From NCBI GenBank assembly GCA_017607445.1, contig JAEVHH010000002.1, positions 434,001 to 498,000 of the forward strand: 64,000 bases of DNA, given 5' to 3'. Position numbers and translations under genes: made by a program. Positions 12,701-23,799 of the stretch are shown one piece after another (positions within the stretch are counted from its first letter, which is position 1; each line of letters opens with the position of its first letter). The stretch comes from Histoplasma ohiense. Lineage: Eukaryota; Ascomycota; Eurotiomycetes; Onygenales; Ajellomycetaceae. The notes below the pieces were generated by a model. The model was not told the origin of the DNA. It searched no databases and saw nothing but the letters and a program-made list of their open reading frames with translations.

Positions 12701-15700
12701 CATGCAGGTTGTTTTGAAAGATGGGATCACATGGCGTGCTGGCACGACCCTAGAAGAGTACTTGGTTAAAGACCGGAATGAATCAATGGGATTAGGCACA
12801 CCGCTCGCGCGTTTTGCAATTACCTCAAATGAGACAACAGGCAAAGTCCATTTTGTCTTGACAATACACCATGCTTTGTATGATGGTTGGTCTATGCCAT
12901 TGGTAGTGCGGCGCGTTAATAGGGCATTTAACAACCAGGAATCAGAAAGATCAGTCGCTTTCAACTCCTTTATTAAACACCTCAGCGGCCTCAACCATAA
13001 AGATTCAGAGATATACTGGAAGGAACAACTGCAAGGCGCGAATGGTTTGCAGTTCCCAGCTCTCCCGCGGGCTGGATACCAAACACAGGCTCAATCACTA
13101 TTGGAACAATACTTCCCGCTAGGGAAAACATCGGCATCAAGTACCAGCATTGCGACCTCTATCAGAGCGGCCTGGGCTTTGGTTGCAGGAAAATATACCT
13201 TATCCGATGATGTCGTGTTTGGAGAAACTCTTACAGGGAGAAATGCACCTGTTGTAGGTATTGAGAAAATTGAAGGGCCCATGATTACCACCGTCCCCGT
13301 GCGGGTACGGTTTGACCGAAATGCACGGGTTAGCGAGTATCTACGAAGAATCCACGATGACAGTATTCTTCGTATCCCCCATGAACACATGGGACTGCAG
13401 CATATCAGACGCCTGAGCCCTGACGCGCGCGAAGCTTGCGAGTTGAGGACCGGCATTGTCATTCACCCAACCACAACGGAGGATGGCAAGAACCTGACGG
13501 GAGATGGACCAGCCAATGGTTTTGTCCCAGCCGGAGATGAGGACGCTGCCCGCGAGGCATTGAAATTCAATACATATGCTCTTATGTTGGTTTGCTCGTT
13601 GGATCCGAAAGGTTTCCTGGTAATGGCCAGCTTTGATTCGGCCACAATCGACGTCTGTCAAATGGATAAGGTGTTGGGGCAATTCGGACAAACCGTACAA
13701 CAACTATGTGAAAATGGGAATGCCCTTGTCAGCGATTTGCTACCAATGACAGACGATGAGCTAGCTGAGATATGGCGTTTCAGCAATACCTACAAACCAA
13801 ATAGTGGAAATGAGGTAGTCTTGGGTCATGACTACTCACATGCAACTGCAACTTGGATAGTTGCTCCTGAAGATTCGGAACAGTTAGTCCCGCTTGGGGG
13901 AATAGGAGAGCTCGTCATCGAAGGGGATTTCCCAACAAACACTTCCATTCAAATCAGCGGTACCAAATGGCTTTCTGCTGGTCATCGGGATATTCCAGGA
14001 AGGCAAGCGACCCTTCATAAAACAGGCCAGTTAGCCAAGTACAACAGTGATGGTTCGTTAGTGATCCTAGGGGGAAAAGGCGGAAATATCAAATCTGACA
14101 TGGAAATTAAGAAACCGGAAGCCAAAAGTCGGTCACAAGTGACAACTCCCAAACAACAGAAATTGCGAAAACTCTGGGCCCGCGTCCTTGGGATTAGTGA
14201 GGACGAGGTTGGCTCTAATGACAGTTTCTTTGACCTCGGCGGCGACTCTATCAGCGCTATGAAATTGGTGTCAGAGGGAAGAATGGAAAATCTCGAACTG
14301 GTAGTTATGCAGGTCTTCCAGCATCGTCGTTTTCACGATATGGCGGATATTGCGAAGGAGTCGCTACCTCTCCAAGTATCTACGAAACAATACAGTCCAT
14401 TTTCAACTCTTGACGTCTCAGATGTTGATACCTTTATTTCTGAATCTATCCGCCCCTCGCTTTTGAACTCAAGCTGGAAAGTAGTAGACGTCCTGCCTGC
14501 ACGTCCTCTCCAGGAGATCGCCGTGGATGGGACAATCAACCTTCCCCGATATTCTGCACGGTACGAATTATTCTACTTGGATGCAGCTGTCGACCAGTCG
14601 CACCTATTAAAAAGCTGTCAGGAACTCATATCTCGCAACGAAATCCTACGGACGATTTTCGTCAAGTCCGGCGGTTCTTGTTTTGGTGTTGTGATAGAAG
14701 AGCTACAACTTCCCCTAGATGAATACCAAATAGACGGCGACCTGACAGCTTTTGCGGAGCAGCTTTGTGGTCTTGATATCCAGACGGTGATGTCACTTGG
14801 ATCCCCTTTCATAAAGTTCTTCGTTGTCCAGAGTTCTAGTGGGCTGAGTTGCCTGATCATGCGTATTTCCCATGCTCAATATGACGAAATCTGCCTCCCC
14901 ATTTTACTTCGTCAGCTTTCCGCTTTATACGAGGGCGAGCTGGTTCCTGCAGGCTTACCTTTCTCGTCATTTGTCCACCACATCGTCCGAAACAACATCC
15001 CACAAAGCATAGAATACTGGCGACGCCTGCTCCAAGGTTCCTCCATGTCAGTTCTGCGCCCATCAACGCCGTTAATCAGCAAAAAGTCGATTTTTATATC
15101 CAAAACGTTTGATATCTCATCACGTTCGAAAGAAATCACGCTTGCCACTCTTCCTACAGCAGCATGGGCACTATGCTTGGCACGCCGTTTGTCCCTACGT
15201 GACGTCACATTCGGAGAAGTTGTCAGCGGTCGCAACATCGATTTCGCCAATTGTGACACGGTTGTAGGACCAACTTGGCAGTACATTCCAGTGAGAGTCA
15301 AGTTCAAGTCTGGTTGGACGGTAATCGACCTGCTCAACTTTGTTCAACACCAGCACATCTCAAGCACGCCGTTCGAAGGCATAGGGCTTAAGGAAATTGT
15401 TCGGAAATGTACAGACTGGCCCGAGACGACGGAATGGTTTGACTCTGTCGTACATCAAGACGTTGAGCATGTGGAGAGCCTACGTTTTTTGTCAGCCAAT
15501 AGCCGAATGGATACTATTTACCCACACCTGGAGCCCCTTCGTGAGTGGAAAATACAGGCTTTCCCGAAAGGGGACAGCTTATGTATCGAGATCGTCACAT
15601 TTGAGTCCTGGAGAGCAGAGGCCGATTCTATCCTCAACGAAATGGGTGACATTATCTCGCTGCTGGTGACCAAACCAAATTCAACACTGTTTCAGACAGA

Positions 15701-15734
15701 CGTGATGGAAGAGAGCACTCCACCTACGAGCTGA
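9761..15734 (+). CDS. NPS1: SidD/NPS6-type siderophore NRPS
   Basis: Nonribosomal peptide synthetase of extracellular hydroxamate siderophores, 1971 aa. Exons: 9761-10240 and 10299-15734; the 58-nt intron starts GTAAGT and ends ATGCAG and joins the frames in phase 0. Domain order: an N-terminal region of about 230 residues without core motifs; adenylation domain (FTSGSTGKPKG about 395, YGPSECT, YKTGDLV, GRGDQQVKLRGQR); carrier FFDLGGDSL about 811; condensation domain with HHALYDG about 1018; a remnant of an adenylation tail (IGELVIEGD about 1361, then KTGQLAKYN); carrier FFDLGGDSIS about 1470; terminal condensation domain with SHAQYDE about 1684. This A-T-C-(dA)-T-C plan is that of SidD/NPS6, which joins N5-acyl-N5-hydroxyornithine units (fusarinine/coprogen family). 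Length is close to A. fumigatus SidD. The exact product is inferred, not shown. Confidence 0.93.
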
Positions 15735-16337
15735 TGGAAAATTTTTCGTCTGTCCCACGAAATAGTTGGGTTGGGGTATAGACACTGAAAAATCTCTTGA
15801 CATCTACGGAGTATATCCATGGCGTTTCCAGAAATCGTGCCAATTTTGACCTCCTGCAATCCCGTATACTCATCTACTTAGCACCTGTCTCTTTTTTTTT
15901 TCTGTCCTTTCTCTTCTCTTCTTCCCACCCTCCCCAAGGGGTTTGCTCTAAAGAAACAAAATTTGATGATGTTATTTCTGTTTAAAAAATCACCGTGCCC
16001 AATTTTTTGTTCCTTTCCTTTTCTTTCTTTCGTTTCTTTCTTGCTCCTTGTTTAAAAGTGTATCAGATTAACAAATTGAATCACCATTACTGAATTCCTA
16101 TTTATTGTGTCATGTAGAGAAAGCTTTTGTCAGTTGACAACTTAGTTATCATGCATGAGCTTTCGTTAGTAAATATAGAAACCTAAACTCCTTCTAGTCC
16201 CCTGTTTCAATTAACCAAGCCAAATCTTACTTCCCGGTGGGGATTACTCAAGTTAACGCGGCATATACTGTACATAGACACAGCAAAATGAAGTGGACAA
16301 ATGATGAGACACCGTACCACTCGCTATCACTGAGCTT
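15735..16337. other. convergent spacer after the NRPS
   Basis: T/CT-rich 3' region (a t-run near 15892 and cttt-rich tracts at 16010-16050) between the convergent NRPS and RTA1-like genes. No gene or repeat family is recognised. Confidence 0.5.
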
Positions 16338-17552
16338 CTAATGATGAACCAACTGACGAGTCGAATTGATATCCATTTCCAGCTCTGCCGTGGGGTCGTG
16401 CCATCTCTTCTTATCCCTTGAGAACAATCCTTTGACATCGAGCGGATCTAGTATCTTCTGCAGCAAAGGGCGAGAATCGGTGAAAGCGCCCTCGATTGTT
16501 TCGTTGGCTCTCTCCTGTCCATCAATGCCCACGTATACCCGCGAGTCAATTGGGAGAATGTGACCAGGGTGGAAAACATTGAACATCGCGGTGTTAAGCA
16601 ACATCAGAGATGCCTCACATATGAGGAAAGGCTGCTCGTTTGTACGAAATGAGTGGCCTTCGGGAACAAATGTTTCTAGAAGCAACTGAGCTCAGCCTCG
16701 GAAGACGCCGCAATGGGGTTCAAAGCTTAGTAACTCAACTGGAAGAAAGAAATACCTGCAATATGGTAGGCGGATCGTATAATAATAAATATCGAGGAAG
16801 CGTAAAGAGAGTGCACAACCATCATAAACCTTCTACCCGTACCACCATTCGAGGTAACAGACCACTCTGCACGAAGTGCACAGACCCGGACATGAAATGA
16901 TGCCAAAATGGCCACGAACGATGTGAACAAGAATGCCTGAGTAATCATGGCTGCTCGAATCAAATTCAATCCAATTTTATACCGAGCAGCCGTGTCAGTA
17001 TGAGCGCCAGCAAGTAAGCCAGCACCAGTCCAGACGCATACCTCAGCCAGGACGTCAAAGGTAATAAACGTGCGGACGACCCTGATTGGAGACATTGGCG
17101 CTGCAGAGGGGACAAAGCTGAATAGGCGTCCACAGATGAAATAATCTGCACCAGCATACGTCGGCCCAGCACCGAGAATGAACATCGTAGACAGTGTGTA
17201 GAGAGATTGAACATCTCCCTTGCCAGAAGCGAGAAAAAAGCGCTGGAGAAAACCTATGACCGAAAAAATGGCGCCTACCGTCAATGGGATTGTGAATTTC
17301 TGTGGTTTAGACGTCCTAGAAAGGGGCATGGACGTGGAGCCGTGAGCAGTTATTTTCTGTTTGGTGATGGGAAGATGATCTCACCTATACTGCAATTCAT
17401 GCAATGCTGCAGAAATTGAGTAAGCCGCGGTGAAGAAAATGGCTGCACTTCTGTTTGGAGAATAGTGGTATAGCTCTGAGAGATGTTGTTAGACAGCGGT
17501 AGGCTTCCCCTTGTGTTGAGTATTTACCTTTTACTTTAGATTCAGGCGACAT
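16338..17552 (-). CDS. RTA1-family seven-TM membrane protein
   Basis: Predicted RTA1-like (lipid-translocating exporter/7-TM) protein, 337 aa. Exons on the minus strand: 17552-17528, 17475-17385, 17315-16756, 16675-16338; total 1014 nt, in frame. The start gives MSPESKVKELYHYSPNRSAA, the usual short hydrophilic lead with a Y-x-P motif before the first TM helix. Later helices include LSTMFILGAGPTYAGADYFI, which matches the conserved L-APxxxAAxxY segment of the family. Splicing at 16756/16675 yields YHIAETFVPEGH, the typical R-xx-E-G block before the last helix. The C-terminus is hydrophilic. It lies between the NRPS and the hydratase of the siderophore cluster, but no RATCWGATAA site was found near its start. 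RTA1 proteins are linked to lipid or drug stress; a role in siderophore biology is not supported by sequence. Confidence 0.87.
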
Positions 17553-18000
17553 GATTTCCTAAATGATAGATAGTATTGATATAGCAAAACAATTATATCT
17601 TGGGATTCTAAAATAACACTCCATTTTCCATGAATAAGAAAGTCCAGGAAGCCAGAGCCGGGGCCATTCAGGCTCTTTTATAACGCTCCGCCCATGATCA
17701 AATTCAACTTCACCGGCCATGACAAGGAACTTAGATGCTGCGCCCATTGTCCCTGCCGTATGATTCATATTTACTAACTTGGTTCAGGGAAATATCCTGG
17801 GTCTGCAGACGCTGCTGGTTGTTTCGGGGGTGCGCCTTGTCCCGCTTGACTTTGCTCCGCGCGAGGGATGATGGGTTTAAAGAAGAAGCTTGATACCCGA
17901 TGAGGAAATATATGTGGCCAAGATCTGCCAAGTAGTTACGTAATCAACCACCCAACGCTCGCCATTTCACCACCACTATGATGAAATCTTTTCAACAATA
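17553..18000. other. RTA1-like gene upstream region
   Basis: Non-repetitive spacer of normal base composition, presumed to hold the RTA1-like promoter. No Sre1-like motif is present. From about 17,990 the sequence turns sharply AT-rich. Confidence 0.45.
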
Positions 18001-19110
18001 TCTCAACAACGCGATTAGATTTTAATATGATATATTATATGATGAAAATATATATAGAAAATTACATATAGAAATATATAGCTAATTCAGAAGATGTTTG
18101 TTGGACTTAATAACTCATCTGAAACATGAAATCTTGGATGGAGGCAGATTCAGTAAGCAGGCAGTCATCAAATCAGTAGAGATTGTGATATTATCAGAAT
18201 TCTTCAACAGTGGATCTGTGGGCACTCTGATCTTGCTCTGAAAATGCAATTTAGCCATTTTTTGTGAAATTGAGAGTCTACTTTTCTGATTAGAAAGATG
18301 ATTTTTGAATTCTTTAATTCTGATCTTATCTAACTGTGATTGCTGCTGTGCAGCAGCTTGTTCTTTCTTCTCTTTTTACTTTTGAATCTATCTTACATCT
18401 CTAAGCTTCTTCTCAATCTGCTGTTGAGCAGATCTTGTGATTTTATTCATCTTCTTTTACTTCTTTGCTGTCTGATGAGCTGTCTTCTATTTCATTCACT
18501 GTAATATGATATCTGTTTTCTTCTGCTTTTTAAGAATAGTGTGTTGCAATTTGATATTCTTCTTATAAGTCTTTATTCTTTTTGATGATCTTCATAACAG
18601 TCATCTACTCACAGATGCTCTGCATCTTTGCTGGTGAAAAGAATTGTATCAATGATGAATTTGAAGAATCTAACAATTTCATTGTTCTGCAGCCTGCTAT
18701 GCTTGCAATGTCATCTTTTTTGATTAAGAGTTTACAGATCTGTACTGTAGTTGTCTGTTCTCTATTAGAAGTACCTCTTTATCAAGAACAAGATTTTCTC
18801 TTATATGAATTATCTGATTGAGATTATGAAAGATTTGATACTGCTGCTGCTTGACTTATTTCATCAATTTCTATATATCAATAATAGACGTAGAGGTTCT
18901 GAGTTGATATTGATCTGAAGAAGTGTAAGAGTATATCATGAGCTTTTTAAGAATCTGATCTGAATCAAATGAATATAAGTCAACTGCTGTAAATGTGGAT
19001 ATAATATTTGAAAATATAACTGTCTTCTTCTATGCTGCATCAAACAGCTGTCAAAAAGATCTCTTTGTAGTGTGTATGTAACAGACATACTTCGATTAAC
19101 GATCTAGCAT
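17990..19110. mobile_element. AT-rich decayed transposon relic inside the cluster
   Basis: This 1.1-kb block is AT-rich with few CpG dinucleotides and many TGA/TAA stops, unlike its flanks. The minus strand reads as a broken hydrophilic Lys/Gln/Ala-rich stretch interrupted by stops (about 18,500-18,270), then a longer open stretch to about 18,115. That resembles the charged C-terminal tail of a fungal DDE transposase after C-to-T decay. I cannot assign a family. One RATCWGATAA match (18810-18819, minus) lies within it. Confidence 0.5.
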
Positions 19111-19117
19111 TATCCTA

Positions 19118-19197
19118 GCCCGCGTGGCGCAGTTGGTAAGACTGTTACCCAGGGTAGCACTGTTAGATGTGCTGTAGATTCGAATCCTGCCGCTGGC
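19118..19197 (+). repeat. tRNA-like sequence, probable SINE head
   Basis: An 80-nt tRNA-like unit. The first seven bases (GCCCGCG) pair with the last seven (CGCTGGC) at six of seven positions. A box TGGCGCAGTTGG is at 19125-19136 and B box GATTCGAATCC at 19177-19187, with a seven-base TTCGAAT T-loop and four of five T-stem pairs. The D and anticodon arms do not fold cleanly, so this is not a functional tRNA call. The GC-rich tail that follows (to about 19,470) has no ORF of interest. A tRNA-derived SINE with an internal Pol III promoter fits best. Confidence 0.5.
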
Positions 19198-19470
19198 AAG
19201 GTCTCATTTTGGGCCACTTCTTACCCATGAAGGCCTCTGTGACCAGGGGCCAAGCCTAGTGAGGCAGTGCTGACAGGGGTGCTGCTTGACAGTGGTGAGG
19301 ATGGTGGCCCGCTGGAAGCCACTCTCATTAGTGCCAAGCAGCCCCCCTGCCACTAGTGCTGATCTAAGCAAGATCCAATGATTACAGAGGGTCGAGTATA
19401 GGATGCTTATACATACTAGCACCTGCCAAGGCCCCCAGCATCTAGGGGGCCACCCCAACAACAGGGAATG
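19198..19470 (+). repeat. candidate SINE body
   Basis: GC-rich non-coding segment directly after the tRNA-like head, different in composition from the AT-rich DNA on the left. It contains short GGCC/CCCC-rich pairings but no coding signal. The 3' boundary is uncertain because only one copy is in the window. Confidence 0.3.
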
Positions 19471-19859
19471 ATTTTAAAAACCATTCAATTGGCTGCCTCA
19501 TCAGAGGGGTGTTGGCCCTAGGCTGCCTATCACGGACTAGCGCACCGCACATATATGCCTCAGCTGCCGACATGCTAATACAACCACTTAGACGTCCCAC
19601 AGTATTGCACGTTGTACTGTATAAATCTTATTAATAATAAGAATAAAGAAGAACCTTAGTTTATACGATAGTATAATATAATAATTCTGGTTGGGTGATG
19701 ATAACTATATTGTGCGTTGCATTTGTTTTTAAAACATAGAAAATGATTCGAAGGGGAGCTGGGCACGGATTCATGGGCACACAGTGCATACCTTTGGCAT
19801 TGTAGTTCTTCTTTCTCGATTGATGTTAGTTGTGATTGGCGCGCACACACCATAGATTA

Positions 19860-20167
19860 AAAAAAAATAAAAATAAAAATAAAAAATAAAATAAAAAAAG
19901 TTAAAATAGATCAACATTGAAGTTTGAATTTGTTGCCAACAAGCACCTCCATTACAAGGTCGGCGAGAGGTGCAGCGCAGGTAGTCAGTAGAGAATCACC
20001 AACGCTCAAGGCCGCACCAGTGCCACCATGCCTCCTCCTCTTTTCTTTTGCTCTAGCTTGTTGCGAAGTGGCATAAACAATGCTACAATACAAGCCACTC
20101 CGCATAGCGCGTATTAGAGTTATCAGATCCGTTGTGCAAAAACCTAGTTTTCTTTCAGATCAGATAA
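19860..20167. promoter_or_regulatory. hydratase promoter: two Sre1-like sites
   Basis: Exact RATCWGATAA matches lie at 20120-20129 (minus, GATCTGATAA) and 20158-20167 (plus, GATCAGATAA), facing each other 38 bp apart and about 390-440 bp before the hydratase ATG at 20561. An A-rich tract precedes them at about 19,860-19,905. The pair supports co-regulation with the other siderophore genes in spite of the transposon block just upstream. Confidence 0.72.
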
Positions 20168-20560
20168 CGAGCCGTATGCGCGTATCTTTACAAACCCTGT
20201 AACGTACGGACAAATTTCGGGTATTATGACAAAGGAAGAATGTCAGGCGATACGACAAAAAAATTAAAATTAAAAAAATTGTCCCTGAAAAAGGGCTGAT
20301 TTGTAGAAACTACCATGGCTTGTCCCTGTGGCGCCCGAGTGCTCGTGGAGATATTGACCGGTCTTCTATCCCTAAAGAATCAATCTCCCAGCACGTAATA
20401 TATAAATTTCTTATCGATATCGGTTGTAAATATTGATTAATTTACCTCAGACGAGCGGACTATCCATCAAATCAGTCCTCCTGAAAGCGAGGGGGAATTC
20501 ACCCGGAATTACATACTCGGGCCGAAATACATTATAAAGGCCATCGAGATTTTCTCGACG

Positions 20561-21848
20561 ATGCCAAACACAATTCCACCCTTCGAATATGCGCCAGTGA
20601 AGACTACATGGCTGAAGCGTGATGTACTTCTTTTCGCTCACTCAATTGGCTGTAAAGCGGGGGATGAGCTTCACTTTCTTTATGTATGCATTGCTATGAA
20701 ACTGCCACGGAGTACATTAGAGTTAGAAAAGAAAATATATGGTTGCTAATTTTTGCTCTCAGGAACTACACCCAAAATTCCAAGTCTTCCCCACGTATCC
20801 CATCGTGCTAAGTACGGGCATCTTTCTATTCCTCTGCACATGTTTGCAAAAGTACTGATTACCAAAACCCAATACCAGCCTTCAAACACGCTGACATCGA
20901 CATTGTGGACTTCCTCGCGCGAAATGCAGCACGGACTCTCCCTCCGGGCTGCCCGGTGTTAGACTGGAGCGTAGCTGTCGATGGGAGACGACGAATGGAG
21001 TTCCTATGTCCCCTACCGCCATCTAGTGAGGGGAAGACGTGGGATATCCACACCAAAGTTCTGGGGGTGTTCGATAAGGGAGCGGGAAAAGGAACAGTGA
21101 TGGAGATGGAACATGTGCTGAAGCAGCGGGAGAGCGGCCAGGTGTATACACGCGCTTGGGAGAGTGTTTTCTTCAAGGGAACTGGCGGTTGGGGTGGGGA
21201 GCGAGGTAAACGACGCCATTCTGTTGCTTCTTTCCTTCATTTGAAGACAGGAAGCCTTGCCCTTACTGATTTAACATACAGGTCCGAAAATGAACGAGCA
21301 TGTTCCTTCAACTCCACCAAGACGGCCAGATGCAGTGTCAAGTTTCCAATCAAATGCAGAATCTGCACATTTGTACAGGTGCGACACTCCCCTGCTTGAT
21401 ACGTACTTCAACCTTCCACTTTGCTACCTTGCTTCAAGTCTCTCTAAATATGAGTATTCACGTCCACTCATACAGGCTTAACGGCGATTATAATCCCCTT
21501 CATGCTACCCCTGAGCCAGGGAAATCTCTGGGGTATGGTGGGACCATCATGCATGGACTATTCAGCTGGAATATCACAGCACGGGCTGTGTTATCTCAGT
21601 TTGGTGGAAGCGAGGGTCGGCGTTTGCGTGACTTTGAGGCGATGTTTTCCTCACCTGTTAAACCCGGGGATAAACTGGATATCCTCATGTGGGATATGGG
21701 CTTGTGCAAAAGAGCGACATCTGCAGTCCGGAACGACGAAAGCTTGCAAGAGGTGAGATTTATGGTGAAAGTTGGTGATAGGGTTGTATTGTCAAATGGA
21801 AAGGCCTTGTTGAAATGTGAAGATGAGGGTGTTGAGGTTAAGTTGTAG
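20561..21848 (+). CDS. two-hotdog MaoC-type (hydratase 2) enoyl-CoA hydratase
   Basis: Predicted peroxisomal-type enoyl-CoA hydratase with an N-terminal MaoC-like half and a C-terminal MaoC domain, 322 aa. Exons: 20561-20683, 20763-20811, 20879-21205, 21282-21378, 21476-21848 (969 nt, in frame). The junctions recreate family sequence: LHFLYELHPKFQVFPTYPIV across intron 1 and AHLYRLNGDYNPLHATPE across intron 4. The hydratase-2 motif is visible: D-Y-N-P-L-H followed by GGTIMHGL. In A. fumigatus the mevalonyl-CoA hydratase step uses SidH, a crotonase-fold enzyme; here a hotdog-fold enzyme holds that place in the cluster. The C-terminus is VKL, a weak variant of a PTS1 signal. It converges on the ornithine monooxygenase gene. 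The substrate is inferred from context. Confidence 0.85.
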
Positions 21849-22230
21849 ATGTATAAATAACCAAGGAGGAGACCACGATAACAGGGATCAACAGACGAAG
21901 AGAATACATATCTATATAGAACACAAGACACTCCACATAAGAACGAAAATTGCTCAGATTCATCCAGCCACCGCTTTTTAGGGTGCTAATAATCAACACC
22001 TCCAAACACAAAAAAAGGAAGAAAGTGGCGAAGTTGGAGCGGCTGAAATTATCAATAATGCACAATATAGTTTGGCGCTTGCAATTGAAGGATCGCAGGG
22101 TATTTTTGGTCTCCGCCCCTCCCTTCTGACATAGAAAAACATAAAACATATCAATGCCTTAATGGAAATTTTTATTCAAAAGCATAGCTTGCCGGACCTC
22201 TTTTACAAGGGCCAATGCACCCCCAGTCTT
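21849..22230. other. convergent spacer hydratase / monooxygenase
   Basis: Short region between convergent stops with no ORF of interest and no recognised repeat; expected to contain both 3' UTRs. Confidence 0.45.
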
Positions 22231-23799
22231 TTAGAGTCGTGCATGATCCTCAGCGCGCTTACTGCTTGCAAGGATGGAATCAAGCAGTTCGCTACTACGC
22301 ACCGCAAGGATAGACAGGAGACTATCACTCAGCTGCATGAAATTACATTGTCAGTACGAAATGGGATGTATATAAATGTTTAGGGTAGGAACGAAGAGTT
22401 GACATACACCATGGCTGCTTTCACAACACCCCTGGAGCCAGATGCCAGCATCACGTTTGACTTTCCCCTGGCGAAAGCGCAATCGATAGTCCCGATCTGT
22501 GCAATACGTCTTCCCATCTGCTGGAGCCTCAACAATTTGCTCCAAGGGTTTGAGCATGGTGGCTATTGGGTTACGAGTATATCCTGTGGCAAGAATCACT
22601 AGGTCATATACCTCGGCTGAGCTTTCAACACGCCCAGATAGGGTGTCCTTGAGCTGAAGTTCTATCTGGTTGTTTGGGAGTTCTTTCAGGCCCATAACCT
22701 CACGGCCAGTAACCAGGCGAAATGGCCACTTAGCAGGGTTGGGCTCCAGGAACTTCTGACGATATAACTTCTCATATACTGATTCCAGAAGTGGTAGCCG
22801 AACAACACCATAGTTGGTTGCTTTGTTCTCGAGAAGTGTCTGTTGGCGTGCTGAGTGGTCTAAAGAATAAAACTTATCGACACTGCTTGGGTCGAAAATT
22901 TCATTGACACTGTCGGATTTGAGAGGGTTTAAATTAGAACCTTTTAATTGGCAGTAAAGATGGGAAAGGGCTCACAATGGGCTGTCGTCACTGGGCTTCA
23001 AGGCCGAAGCTTTCGTCACAAGAGTGACTTTCGAATTTGCGTATCTTGATTGTATATCTTCAGAAATCTCCACTGCACTCTGGCCACCACCAACAACGGC
23101 AAAACGGTAGGAACCATTTTTTTCTTGGAGAAGATGATGTACAGAACCGAGGTAAGTAGAGGAATGGATAACAGTCTTGGGTAGGTGTTGCGTAGAAAGT
23201 ATTGGAGGAATGGCTGGTTCCCCTCCACTGGCCACGATGATGTGATTAGCAGACAATTCTCTGAGTTCCCCGGAACGCACATCACGGGATATCAGTTTGA
23301 AATATTCAGCGGGCCGTCCAGGGGTAGACTCCACCGCAGTAACGCTGAGTACTTCCTGGTTATACTGGACCCAATCGTTGAAATGCGAGGCGCACCATTT
23401 CATATAATCGTTGAATTCTTCACGAAAAGGTAAATGGGTGGAGAGGTTGGTGAAATGAACGAGACGGTCCTTCTGGTGCAAGTAGTTGAGGAAGGTGAAG
23501 TGAGAACGAGGGTTGCGTATAGTCGCCAGGTCCTTGATGAAAGAAATTTGCATTTTGCTCCCGGGTAGCAGCATGCCAGTGTGCCAGCCAAATTCTGGCT
23601 GCCTCTCCAAGAAACGAACGCGACGCTGAATCCCGCGGTCCCGCATAGCAATTGCTATGGCGAGGGCTGCAGGGCCAAACCCAACGCAAATTATATCATG
23701 CTGAATGCCGGTATTTGAACTCCTCCCCGCACCTCCGTTCTCTCGCAAGATCACCGATTCCTGGCAGTGGGAACAATCGTTTTTGAGTACCGTCTCCAT
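22231..23799 (-). CDS. SID1: L-ornithine N5-monooxygenase (SidA/SID1)
   Basis: FAD- and NADPH-dependent enzyme that hydroxylates the N5 amine of ornithine, the first committed step of hydroxamate siderophore synthesis. 475 aa; exons on the minus strand 23799-22976, 22909-22408 and 22332-22231 (1428 nt, in frame). Visible: FAD-binding VGFGPAALAIA (about residue 39), the substrate segment MQISFIKDLATIRNP, NADPH-binding VVGGGQSAVEIS, and LVILATGYTRNP near the C-terminus. Splicing recreates DDSPFVNEIFDP and ESSHGLSDSLLS, both characteristic of the family; for the second intron the donor must be GTATGT at 22407, since the alternative GT two bases upstream gives a stop. It shares a divergent promoter with the acyl-CoA ligase. 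Confidence 0.96.

Noticed and set aside
19118..19197. A functional tRNA gene
   Set aside because: A and B boxes and the acceptor stem are good, but the D arm and anticodon arm do not fold, so I keep it only as a SINE-like head.
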